Assembly (NCBI GenBank): GCA_020446525.1
Contig: JAGREO010000034.1
Span: forward strand, 1 to 33,157
Reading direction: 5' to 3'
DNA length: 33,157 bases
Origin: Geminicoccaceae bacterium
Lineage (GTDB): Bacteria; Pseudomonadota; Alphaproteobacteria; Geminicoccales; Geminicoccaceae
This document shows positions 15,415-23,164 of the stretch, piece by piece (positions within the stretch are counted from its first letter, which is position 1; the number at the start of each line of letters is the position of its first letter). The notes beneath the pieces were generated by a model, which had not been told where the DNA came from, did not search any database, and worked only from the letters and a program-made list of their open reading frames with translations. The position numbers were made by a program, and so were the translations under genes.

Positions 15415-16446
15415 ATGAGCAAGCATGGCGTTCACGTCGCGACGCCCGGCATTCGCTGGACGCGCCGTTGCGCTCTGGGCGTGACGTTGTTGCTCGGTCT
15501 GGCCGCGGCACAACCGGCGGCAGCCGCGGATCCGGTCAAGTTGCGGATCGCCACGGCGGCCGTCGAGAGCGACTGGCACGCCCGGATGCTCGAGGTGTTC
15601 GAGCAGAAGCTCGACGAGCTGGCACCGGATCAGTTCGACGTCGAGATCCACCTCAACGCGACACTCTTCAAGCAGGGCACCGAGCCGGTCGCCATGCAGC
15701 GCGGCAATCTCGAGATGGCGCTGATCTCGGCCCAGGACATCGCCAAGCAGATCCCCGCCTGGTCGGTGTTCACCTCGGGCTATCTCATTCGCGACCCGCA
15801 GCATCAGCAGGCGGTCTTCGAGAGCGAGATCGGCGACGAATATTACGCCATGGTCGAAGAGCAGATGGGCATCCACATTCTCGACGTCGCCTATCTCGGC
15901 ACCCGCCAGCTCAATCTCGTTCCCGATATCGAGGTGAAGACGCCGGCGGACCTCGAAGGCATCAGCCTGCGCATGCCCGGCTCCGACGCCTGGCAGTTCC
16001 TCGGCACGGCACTCGGTGCCAACCCGACGCCGATGGCCTTCACCGAAGTCTACACCGCCCTGCAGACGGGCGCCGTCGACGGTCAGGACAATCCGCTGCC
16101 GACCGACAAGGCGGCCAAGTTCTACGAGGTGACGAGCCAGATCGTGCTGACCGGTCATCTGGTCGACGGGGTCTTCGTGGCGCTCGCCGCCGACGTCTGG
16201 AACGGTCTGACCGACGAGCAGAAACGAGCGCTCGAAGAGGCGTCCGACGCGGCGGTCGCCTACAACAACGAGAACAGGATCAAGGACGAGGCCGATCTCG
16301 TCGCGTTCTTCGAGGGCGAAGGGCTGAAGGTCTACGAGCCCGACGTCGATTCATTCCGCGAGCGGGTGCAGAAGATGTATCTCGAGAGCGAATTCTCGAA
16401 GGATTGGCCCGAGGGGATCGTCGAGCGGGTCAACGCGGTCGAGTAG
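15415..16446 (+). CDS. dctP: TRAP transporter solute-binding subunit DctP
   Basis: DctP captures an organic acid-type solute in the periplasm and delivers it to the DctQM membrane complex. The 343-residue protein begins with a signal peptide (basic region, then hydrophobic to about residue 38, AAA-D). The DctP fold shows LRIATAAVESDWH at the N-terminus. The ligand region contains LEGISLRMPGS, where Arg186 corresponds to the conserved carboxylate-binding arginine, then PMAFTEVYTALQTGAVDGQDNP with Asn226. These suggest a carboxylate ligand, but not which. ATG at 15415 has AGGGAG 8 nt upstream. The next gene starts 12 bp after its stop, consistent with a dctPQM operon. Confidence 0.95.
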   Translation: MSKHGVHVATPGIRWTRRCALGVTLLLGLAAAQPAAAADPVKLRIATAAVESDWHARMLEVFEQKLDELAPDQFDVEIHLNATLFKQGTEPVAMQRGNLEMALISAQDIAKQIPAWSVFTSGYLIRDPQHQQAVFESEIGDEYYAMVEEQMGIHILDVAYLGTRQLNLVPDIEVKTPADLEGISLRMPGSDAWQFLGTALGANPTPMAFTEVYTALQTGAVDGQDNPLPTDKAAKFYEVTSQIVLTGHLVDGVFVALAADVWNGLTDEQKRALEEASDAAVAYNNENRIKDEADLVAFFEGEGLKVYEPDVDSFRERVQKMYLESEFSKDWPEGIVERVNAVE

Positions 16447-16458
16447 ATCCGAACACCA

Positions 16459-16947
16459 TTGCTCCGCCTGCTGAAAAAGGCAGCCGAACTCGTCGCGCTG
16501 GCGCTGTTCCTCGCCATGTTCGGCTCGTTCCTTCTGCAGATCTTCATGCGCTACGTCGTCGACCGGCCGTTGGGCTGGACTCTCGAAGCCTGCATGGCGA
16601 GCTGGATCTGGGTGGTGTTCTGGTCGGCCGCCTTTCTCGTCGACGAGCGCGAGCACGTCACCTTCGACATCTTCTATCGCGCCGCATCGCCGGCGGGTCG
16701 CCGCATCATGGCGACCCTGAGCGGTCTGGCTCTCTTGGCGGCACTGCTGGTCGCGACACCGGCGAGCTATGACTTCATCAGCTTCATGGCGATCGATACG
16801 ACGCCGGTCATGCACATCCGCTTCGACCTGCTCTATGCCGTGTTCATGTTCTTTCTCGCCGCCGTGATCGTGCGCACCGCCGCCCGTCTGCTCGCCCTGT
16901 TCCGCTCCGACTGGCGAGCGCAGATCTCGTCCGGCATGGACCGCTGA
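16459..16947 (+). CDS. dctQ: TRAP transporter small permease DctQ
   Basis: The 162-residue protein is the four-helix small membrane subunit of a TRAP transporter, which stabilises DctM and couples it to the binding protein. Four hydrophobic segments are visible at about residues 10-30, 45-65, 80-105 and 120-145. The typical WVVFWSAAFLVDEREHVTFD segment lies between the second and third. The start is TTG at 16459; no ATG or GTG gives the first helix, and the usual L-L-K-K-A opening follows the TTG. It lies between dctP (12 bp) and dctM (37 bp). Identification is by topology, motif and context. Confidence 0.9.
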   Translation: MLRLLKKAAELVALALFLAMFGSFLLQIFMRYVVDRPLGWTLEACMASWIWVVFWSAAFLVDEREHVTFDIFYRAASPAGRRIMATLSGLALLAALLVATPASYDFISFMAIDTTPVMHIRFDLLYAVFMFFLAAVIVRTAARLLALFRSDWRAQISSGMDR

Positions 16948-16984
16948 GAGCCGGTGGTCGGGCCCGGCTCATGAGGCTCGGGGC

Positions 16985-18280
16985 TTGAGCGCCGCCTTTT
17001 TGATCTTTCTCGCCACATTTCTGGCGATGGCGGCGATCGGCCTGCCCGTCGCCTTCGCCAAGATCGTGGGCTCGGTCGTCTATCTGAGCATCACGGGACA
17101 GGATGTCGGGCTGATCGCCGAAACGATGCTCAACGGCCTGTTCGACGGTTTCGTCCTGCTGGCCGTTCCGCTCTTCATCCTGGCGGCCAGCTTCATGAAC
17201 GCCGGGGCGATCACCGATCGGCTGCTGCGCTTCTCGCTGGCGCTGGTCGGCCGCTTCAAGGGCGGGCTCGGCCATGTCAACATCGTCGCCAGCCTGATCT
17301 TCTCGGGCATGTCCGGATCGGCCATCGCCGATGCCGCCGGGATCGGCCGCGTGATCATCGACATGATGCGCAGGGAGGATCGCTACCCGGCCGGTTTCGC
17401 CGCCGCCGTCACCGCGGCCTCGGCGACCATCGGGCCGATCATTCCGCCGTCGATCCCGATGGTTCTCTATGCCCTCGTGGCCGACACCTCGATCGGCTAT
17501 CTCTTTCTCGCCGGCATCTTTCCGGGGCTGGTGATGGGTGCGGCACTGATGGCGATGAACGCCTGGATCGCGCACCGGCGGGGCTTCACCCAGGACGAGA
17601 TCGTGCCGCTCGCCGAACTGCCGGGCGTCACCTTGCGCGCTTTTCCCGCACTGATGCTGCCGGTCATCCTCCTGGGCGGCATCTATGGCGGTGCCACGAC
17701 GCCGACCGAAGCGGCATCGGTCGCAGCCCTCTATGCGCTCTTTCTCGCGGTGATCGTCTATCGCCGGCTCGATCTGAAGAGCTTCGCACAACTCGTTCTC
17801 GATGCGGCGCGTTCCTCGGCCGTCGTCGGCCTGATCATCGCCGGTGCCCTGGTCTTCAACTACATCGTCGCCTCGGAGAACATCCCGGGCCGCGTCGCCG
17901 ACGCGCTCGAAGGCCTCGACATGAGCGCGACGCAGTTCCTGCTGTTCGCCAACCTGCTCTTCCTCGCACTGGGGTGCCTCTTCGACGCCACGACCATGCT
18001 GCTCATCGTGGTGCCGATCCTCCTGCCGACCTGCCGTGCGCTCGGTGTCGATCTCGTGCATTTCGGCGTCGTGATCACGGTCAACATCATGATCGGCCTG
18101 ATCACCCCGCCCTATGGCGTGCTGCTGTTCGTCATCAACGGCATCACCGGCATCGCACTGCGCGACATCATCCGTGAGATCTGGCCTTTCCTGCTGGCGC
18201 TGCTCGTGGCCCTCTTCAGCATGACCCTGGTGCCCGCCATCGTTCTCTGGCTGCCGCGAATGTTCGGTTATCAGGGCTGA
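16985..18280 (+). CDS. dctM: TRAP transporter large permease DctM
   Basis: DctM is the sodium- or proton-coupled transport channel of the TRAP system. The 431-residue protein has about 12 hydrophobic segments and strong DctM motifs: FAKIVGSVVYLSITGQD, VPLFILAASFMNAGAITDRLL, GGLGHVNIVASLIFSGMSGSAIADAAG, TAASATIGPIIPPSIPMVLYAL, GGIYGGATTPTEAASVAALYAL, and ITPPYGVLLFVINGIT. The length matches the stand-alone DctM family. The start is TTG at 16985, overlapped by a five-codon ATG...TGA mini-frame just upstream that could affect initiation. The stop is 27 bp from the convergent DUF2254 stop. With dctP and dctQ it makes a complete transporter. Confidence 0.96.
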   Translation: MSAAFLIFLATFLAMAAIGLPVAFAKIVGSVVYLSITGQDVGLIAETMLNGLFDGFVLLAVPLFILAASFMNAGAITDRLLRFSLALVGRFKGGLGHVNIVASLIFSGMSGSAIADAAGIGRVIIDMMRREDRYPAGFAAAVTAASATIGPIIPPSIPMVLYALVADTSIGYLFLAGIFPGLVMGAALMAMNAWIAHRRGFTQDEIVPLAELPGVTLRAFPALMLPVILLGGIYGGATTPTEAASVAALYALFLAVIVYRRLDLKSFAQLVLDAARSSAVVGLIIAGALVFNYIVASENIPGRVADALEGLDMSATQFLLFANLLFLALGCLFDATTMLLIVVPILLPTCRALGVDLVHFGVVITVNIMIGLITPPYGVLLFVINGITGIALRDIIREIWPFLLALLVALFSMTLVPAIVLWLPRMFGYQG

Positions 18281-18307
18281 CGGGGCCGCGCGGCGTGTGA
18301 AGGACCC

Positions 18308-19633
18308 TCACCGGCCGGCGAGCGGCGGTGCGCCGGCTTCGTGCCTTCCGAGCGCTCGCTCGAGCTGTATCAGACGGTTCTCGATCTCCGCACGATCGAA
18401 GGGTTCGTGGACCGATCGTCCGGTGATCCGTCGCAGAGCCTCACCCTGGCGGCGCAGCAGATGCGCGTGCTCTGCCGTTCCGATGTGATCGGCGAGCATG
18501 GTGAGCACCTCGGCCATGCGCGAGAGCACGGTGACGTGTCCTTCGGCGTTCTGGCGGATGTCGTCGAAGGCGGTCGACATGAGCACCTTGATCGTCGGCC
18601 GGTCGGCGAGCACGCGCGGATCGCCCTTCTCGTCGACCAGCACCCGGGGCAGGATGCGCCGGCGCATGGACGCCGCCACCGCCGCCCCCAGATAATCGAG
18701 GCATGCGACGGCGGTGAAGGGATCGTTGATGCCGGGCGAGAGCGCGCGAAGGGCGATCTCGACCAGACTGCGCATGGCGAACTCGACGTCCTGCGTGGCG
18801 GTGCGCTTGGGACCGAGCGCCACGCTCTCGAAAATGACGTCGCGCAGGTCGCGGGCTTCGTCGCGTCCCCAGACCACCGCGATGACGCTGCCTTCCATGA
18901 GAAACCAGCCGGGCCGGCAGCGAAGCTCGACCACCACGTTGTGACGCCGGGCGGCATCGACGATCTCGGCCATGTCGATCACCTGAACGTAACCCGTCAT
19001 GTCACTGTACAACGAGGTCTTCTGACCGATCAGAGTCGGCTCGTGCTCCGGTCGCGACTGCGCCGAATCCGCGCGCTGCATGTTCTGGACGATCTCGATG
19101 AGAACCGCGCCGTTGCGCGAGATGATGGTGTCGGCCTGGATGGAATTGGCGGCATTGTGGATGTACACCACCAGGAGCAGGATACCGCACAAGGTGACGA
19201 ATATCCCAAAGAGGACCGAGCCGTGCGGAATGTACGGCTTGTCGCCGGCGTCGATGGCGCCCAATACGAGCAGCGCATAGGTGAAGATCGACACGAAGAA
19301 GGCGAGCACGCTCTGATTGAGCCCGTCGGCCATGAAGGTCTGCACCAGCCGTGGACCGAGCTGTTGCGAGGCGAGGGTCAGGGTCATCAGCGTCAGGGAG
19401 AAGACCAGGCTGGCGACGGTCATCATCGAGCCGGCGATGGTCGAGAGGATGAGCCGCGCACCCTCGGGCCCGAGTTCGTAGAGCCCGTGTTTCTCGAGAA
19501 ACGGCGCGAGGCCGGCCGCATCCAGCCGCAGCATCAGATAGGCCGAGAGCATCGCGACGATGATCCCGCCGAACGGCAGCAGCCAGAGCGACGTGCGCAG
19601 GATCTGCAGGAGATAGCGGTAGTGGGCGCTCAT
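18308..19633 (-). CDS. DUF2254 integral membrane protein
   Basis: The 441-residue protein belongs to the DUF2254 family of inner-membrane proteins of unknown function. Four transmembrane segments occur in the first half (about residues 16-37, 60-87, 107-127 and 137-160), with conserved STIAGSMMTVASLVFSLTLMTLTLASQQLGPR between the first pair and HNAANSIQAD after the fourth. The C-terminal half is soluble and has the family stretch RALSPGINDPFTAVACLDYLGAA. The ATG at 19633 is chosen because the family begins just before the first helix; the frame stays open for another 2.4 kb upstream, which is only antisense to other genes. It converges with dctM and is divergent from the CoA-transferase. Confidence 0.93.
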   Translation of the reverse strand: MSAHYRYLLQILRTSLWLLPFGGIIVAMLSAYLMLRLDAAGLAPFLEKHGLYELGPEGARLILSTIAGSMMTVASLVFSLTLMTLTLASQQLGPRLVQTFMADGLNQSVLAFFVSIFTYALLVLGAIDAGDKPYIPHGSVLFGIFVTLCGILLLVVYIHNAANSIQADTIISRNGAVLIEIVQNMQRADSAQSRPEHEPTLIGQKTSLYSDMTGYVQVIDMAEIVDAARRHNVVVELRCRPGWFLMEGSVIAVVWGRDEARDLRDVIFESVALGPKRTATQDVEFAMRSLVEIALRALSPGINDPFTAVACLDYLGAAVAASMRRRILPRVLVDEKGDPRVLADRPTIKVLMSTAFDDIRQNAEGHVTVLSRMAEVLTMLADHIGTAEHAHLLRRQGEALRRITGRSVHEPFDRAEIENRLIQLERALGRHEAGAPPLAGR

Positions 19634-19780
19634 GCGTGCGGGCTCGTCCACCGTCCGGACAGAAGACCAGCGAGCGCCGCGCCCGGGCGCCGCCTCGTCG
19701 AGGTCGGGTAGTGCGACGCGCAAACCTTGCCCGAGAGGCGCGCTTGCGGCAAGGCTGGTGCGAACGAGGAGGTCGCACGG

Positions 19781-20941
19781 ATGAGCAGGGATCTCGACGG
19801 GCTGCTGGTGGTGTCGGTGGAGCAGGCGGTAGCGGCGCCCTACGCCGCCTGCAAGCTCGCCGATGCCGGTGCACGGGTCGTCAAGGTCGAGCGTCCGGAG
19901 GGTGACTTCGCGCGTCGGTACGACGCCTATGTCGACGGGGCGAGTGCCTATTTCGTCTGGCTCAATCGCGGCAAGGAATCGCTGCGTCTCGATCTCAAGG
20001 CGGAGGACGACCGGGCGATGCTCGGGCGCATGCTCGAGCGGGCCGACGTGTTCCTCCACAATCTGGCGCCGGGGGCGATGGCGCGTCTCGGCTTCGGCGC
20101 CGAGGTCCTCGCCGAGCGGCATCCCTCGCTGGTGAGTTGCGAGATTTCCGGCTACGGCAGCAGCGGACCGGCGCGGGATCTGAAGGCCTACGATCTTCTG
20201 GTCCAGGCCGAGAGCGGGCTCGTGACGATCAACGGATCGGCCGACGAGCCCGCCCGCGTCGGCGTCTCGGTATGCGACATCGCCGCCGGCATGACCGCTT
20301 TTCAGGCCATCCTGCAGGGGCTCTTCGCCCGCACGCGCACCGGCCGCGGACGGCAGATCGAGGTGTCGCTGTTTCACGCGATGGCCGACTGGATGAACGT
20401 GCCCTATCTGCAATATCGCTACGGCGGGCACACGCCGCGGCGCTGCGGACTGGCACACCCGACCATCGCCCCCTACGGCGCCTATGCGTGCGGTGACGGC
20501 AAGGCGGTGCTGATCTCGATCCAGAACGAGCGCGAGTGGCTCCGGCTGTGCAGCGAGGTGTTGGAGAGGCCCGACCTCGCCGTCGATCCGCGCTTTGCGA
20601 CGAACGTCGCACGGGTCGCCTACCGCCCGGCCCTGGATGCCGCCATCCTGACGGTGTTCGAGACCGCGCCGCGCGACGAGATCGTGCAGCGGTTGCACAA
20701 GGCGGCGATCGCCTTCGGTCGGTTGAGCAGCTTGGACGATCTGGTGCATCATCCGCAGGCGCGGTTCCTGCAGGTGCGGGTCGACGGGCGGGAGGTCGAA
20801 CTGCTGTCGCCGGCTGCGGTGGTGCGGGGCGAGACGCTGGAAGTCGGACCGGTCCCGGACCTGGGCGCGCAGGACGAGGCACTGAGGCGGGAGTTCGCCG
20901 ATCCGCGGACGACCGGACCGGCGAAGAGCCGCACGCGTTGA
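19781..20941 (+). CDS. CaiB/BaiF-family (class III) CoA-transferase
   Basis: The 386-residue enzyme transfers CoA between an acyl-CoA and a free carboxylate by the class III mechanism. The start is ATG at 19781 with a perfect AGGAGG 8 nt upstream. Family blocks are VVSVEQAVAAPYAACKLADAGARVVKVERPEGDFARRYD, WLNRGKESLRLDL, SCEISGYGSSGP, YDLLVQAESGLVTINGS and VSVCDIAAGMTAFQAIL. Asp166 in CDIAAGM aligns with the catalytic aspartate (Asp169 in formyl-CoA transferase). HPTIAPYGAYACGDGK follows. The substrate is unknown; no acyl-CoA dehydrogenase or hydratase is beside it. It is the first gene of a plus-strand block, 57 bp before the acyltransferase gene. Confidence 0.94.
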   Translation: MSRDLDGLLVVSVEQAVAAPYAACKLADAGARVVKVERPEGDFARRYDAYVDGASAYFVWLNRGKESLRLDLKAEDDRAMLGRMLERADVFLHNLAPGAMARLGFGAEVLAERHPSLVSCEISGYGSSGPARDLKAYDLLVQAESGLVTINGSADEPARVGVSVCDIAAGMTAFQAILQGLFARTRTGRGRQIEVSLFHAMADWMNVPYLQYRYGGHTPRRCGLAHPTIAPYGAYACGDGKAVLISIQNEREWLRLCSEVLERPDLAVDPRFATNVARVAYRPALDAAILTVFETAPRDEIVQRLHKAAIAFGRLSSLDDLVHHPQARFLQVRVDGREVELLSPAAVVRGETLEVGPVPDLGAQDEALRREFADPRTTGPAKSRTR

Positions 20942-20998
20942 CCGAAGGCGAACGAAGGGCCATCTGCAGCACGGTCTTGCACGGAAAGTCGTAGACGA

Positions 20999-21958
20999 TT
21001 GGCCCGGACGTTCATCCTCCATCGCGGCAAGAAGGAGCGCGCGCGGCAGCCTTGGCTCACCGACACCCTGGTCGGTCTCGAAGCCTCGCTGCTTCGCGCA
21101 CTCTGGTGGTGCTGCGGCAGGCTCGGTCCCGACCGCGGCGGCGACCTCGGTGCGGCGGTCGTGGGCGCGATCGGCCCGCATTTGAGCAAGAGCACGCATC
21201 TGGCGCGCAATCTGGCGGTGGCACTGCCGGACCTGGACGAGGCACGTCGTGCCGGACTGGTGCGTGCGGCATGGGGCGAGATCGGCCGGGTGATCGGTGA
21301 AATCCCGTCTTTGGGCGTGCTCTCGGGTGCCGAGGCGGCGGCGCGTTTCGAGGTGATCGAGCATTACGACATGGACGCGGTGCGCCGGGGCGAGCGCCGG
21401 GCGGTGTTCGTCTCGGGTCATTTCGCCAATTGGGAGCTCGCCGCCGGCTGTTCGCATCATGTCGGCTTTCCGCTGGCGGTCGTCTATTCCCCCCAGGCCA
21501 ATACGGGGATCGACGCGGCGCTGCAGGCGCACCGCGAGGGGCTCGGTGTGGAGATGATCCAGCGTCAGAACGCCGCGCGCGGCATGCTGCGGGCGATCCA
21601 GCGCGGCCTCAATGTCGGCGTGCTGCTGGACCAGCGCTACGACGAGGGTGAGCCGGTGCCCTTCTTCGGCCACCCCACGCCCTCGGGCCTGGCACCGGCG
21701 ATGCTCGCGCTCAAGCTGGGTATCGACTATGTGCCGATGCGGGTCGAGCGGCTGAACAAGGCGCGCTTCCGCTTCACCTTCCACGACGCGGTCGAGCCCG
21801 ATCCGGGCAAGGGTGACGCGCGGGCGCAGGCGCTCGACATGACCGCACGCGCCTATGCCCACTTCGAGCAATGGATCCGCGAGCGTCCTGAGCAGTGGCT
21901 GTGTCTCAAGCGCCGCTGGCCGCGCAAGGTCTACGAGCAACTCGGTCTTCGGCCGTGA
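20999..21958 (+). CDS. LpxL/HtrB-family lysophospholipid or lipid A acyltransferase
   Basis: The 319-residue protein belongs to the lipid A biosynthesis acyltransferase family, which acts at the inner membrane and transfers fatty acyl chains to lipid A precursors or other lipids. The catalytic HX4(D/E) motif is HFANWE, with His141 and Glu146, preceded by AVFVSG. LLDQRYDEGEPVPFFG and APAMLALKLGIDYVPMRVER match the later blocks, and WIRERPEQWLCLKRRW is the typical end. A hydrophobic segment near residues 30-40 is weak. The start is TTG at 20999; no better start precedes the homologous region. The next gene begins 7 bp after the stop, an arrangement often seen for ELM1-type genes in Alphaproteobacteria. 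Confidence 0.92.
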   Translation: MARTFILHRGKKERARQPWLTDTLVGLEASLLRALWWCCGRLGPDRGGDLGAAVVGAIGPHLSKSTHLARNLAVALPDLDEARRAGLVRAAWGEIGRVIGEIPSLGVLSGAEAAARFEVIEHYDMDAVRRGERRAVFVSGHFANWELAAGCSHHVGFPLAVVYSPQANTGIDAALQAHREGLGVEMIQRQNAARGMLRAIQRGLNVGVLLDQRYDEGEPVPFFGHPTPSGLAPAMLALKLGIDYVPMRVERLNKARFRFTFHDAVEPDPGKGDARAQALDMTARAYAHFEQWIRERPEQWLCLKRRWPRKVYEQLGLRP

Positions 21959-21965
21959 GCGGCGC

Positions 21966-23162
21966 GTGGGCTTGAACCGGCCGCCGCCGCGAACCTGGCT
22001 GATGCTCGGCCACAAGGCCGGCGACAACGGGCAATTGCTGGCGCTGGCCGGTGAGCTGGCGCGCGACGGCGGCTGGCCGGTCGAGGAAAAGCACCTCGTC
22101 TACAAGTCCAGCGAGCTGCTCACCAACCTCTTCGCCGGGCCGACCCTGGCCGGGCTGGTGCGGGAGAAATCGAGCCCGCTCGAGCCGCCCTGGCCCGAAC
22201 TGATCATCTCCGCCGGCCGGCGCAACGAGCCGCTGGTGCGCTGGATCCAGCAGCAGGCCGGTCGGGATCGGGTGAAGCTGGTGCATGTCGGCCGCCCCTG
22301 GGCGTTGCACGAGTGCTTCGACCTGATCGTCACGACCCCGCAATACCGCCTGCCGGACAAGCCCAACATCCTGCACAACGAGGCGCCGCTGCACCGCGTC
22401 GACGCAGCGGCACTCGACGAAGCCCGCGCCCGTTGGGCGGCGAAGCTGGCGCATCTGCCGCGACCGCGCATCGCCGTGGCGCTGGGCGGCAACGCGGGGC
22501 CCTACGATATGGACCGCGAGAACGGCGCGCTGCTCGGCTGGCACGTCGAGCGGATGGCGCGCGACGAGGGTGGCTCGCTGATGATCACCTCGAGCGCGCG
22601 CACGCCCGCCGCCTCGATCGACGCGCTGGAGGCGCAGATCGGCGTACCGCACCTGCTCTATCGCTGGCGCGCCGGTGCGACCGACAATCCCTATCTCGGT
22701 TTTCTGGCGATGGCCGATGCGATCGTCGTCACCTGCGATTCGATGTCGATGCTGGCCGAGGCCTGCGCCACCGGCAAGCCGGTGCACGTCTTCGACCTGC
22801 TTCGCGGTGCGGGCTCCAAGCGACCGCCCCTGCCGGCCGACGGCAGCGTGGAACCGCGCAGCGCCATGGAGACGCTGCGCGGCCTGAGCCTGCGGCCGTT
22901 CTTCTACAAGCTCGGCATGACCGTGGGTCCTTCGCGCCTGACCCGCGACGTCGCCCGCATCCACCGCCGACAGGTGGAAGCGGGCCGGGCGGTGTGGCTG
23001 GGCGAGCCCTGGCCGGTGAACCGGACGGTCGTCGCACCGCTCGGCGATCTGCGGCGCGCCGCCGCCGCCGTCCGCGCCCTCTTCGACGATCCGCCGCCGC
23101 CCCGCCCGATGATCGCGCCGAGCCGCCTGCCGGAATGGCTCCGGAGATTCGTGCAGGGCTGA
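21966..23162 (+). CDS. Mitochondrial fission ELM1-like protein (DUF1022)
   Basis: The 398-residue protein matches the ELM1/DUF1022 family, whose plant member acts in mitochondrial fission and which in bacteria resembles GT-B glycosyltransferases. Recognised blocks are WLMLGHKAGDNGQLLALAGEL, ELIISAGRRNEPLVRWIQ, DLIVTTPQYRLPDKPNILHNEAPLH, VALGGNAGPYDMD, LMITSSARTP, and ADAIVVTCDSMSMLAEACATGKPVHVFDL. The last is the sugar-nucleotide-pocket-like segment of GT-B folds. The start GTG at 21966 lies 7 bp after the acyltransferase stop. The pairing with an LpxL-type enzyme suggests a role in outer-membrane lipid or glycolipid synthesis, which is inference. It converges with the CHAT gene, with only 2 bp between stops. 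Confidence 0.92.
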   Translation: MGLNRPPPRTWLMLGHKAGDNGQLLALAGELARDGGWPVEEKHLVYKSSELLTNLFAGPTLAGLVREKSSPLEPPWPELIISAGRRNEPLVRWIQQQAGRDRVKLVHVGRPWALHECFDLIVTTPQYRLPDKPNILHNEAPLHRVDAAALDEARARWAAKLAHLPRPRIAVALGGNAGPYDMDRENGALLGWHVERMARDEGGSLMITSSARTPAASIDALEAQIGVPHLLYRWRAGATDNPYLGFLAMADAIVVTCDSMSMLAEACATGKPVHVFDLLRGAGSKRPPLPADGSVEPRSAMETLRGLSLRPFFYKLGMTVGPSRLTRDVARIHRRQVEAGRAVWLGEPWPVNRTVVAPLGDLRRAAAAVRALFDDPPPPRPMIAPSRLPEWLRRFVQG

Positions 23163-23164
23163 TC

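Noticed and set aside
12941-15418. An 825-codon plus-strand frame across the di-heme and imelysin genes
   Set aside because: It is the shadow of two well-motivated minus-strand genes, and it runs out of frame with the DUF411 protein.
19634-22027. Upstream extension of the DUF2254 frame to 1,239 codons
   Set aside because: The extension is antisense to the CoA-transferase and acyltransferase genes and has no family features; DUF2254 proteins start at the ATG at 19633.
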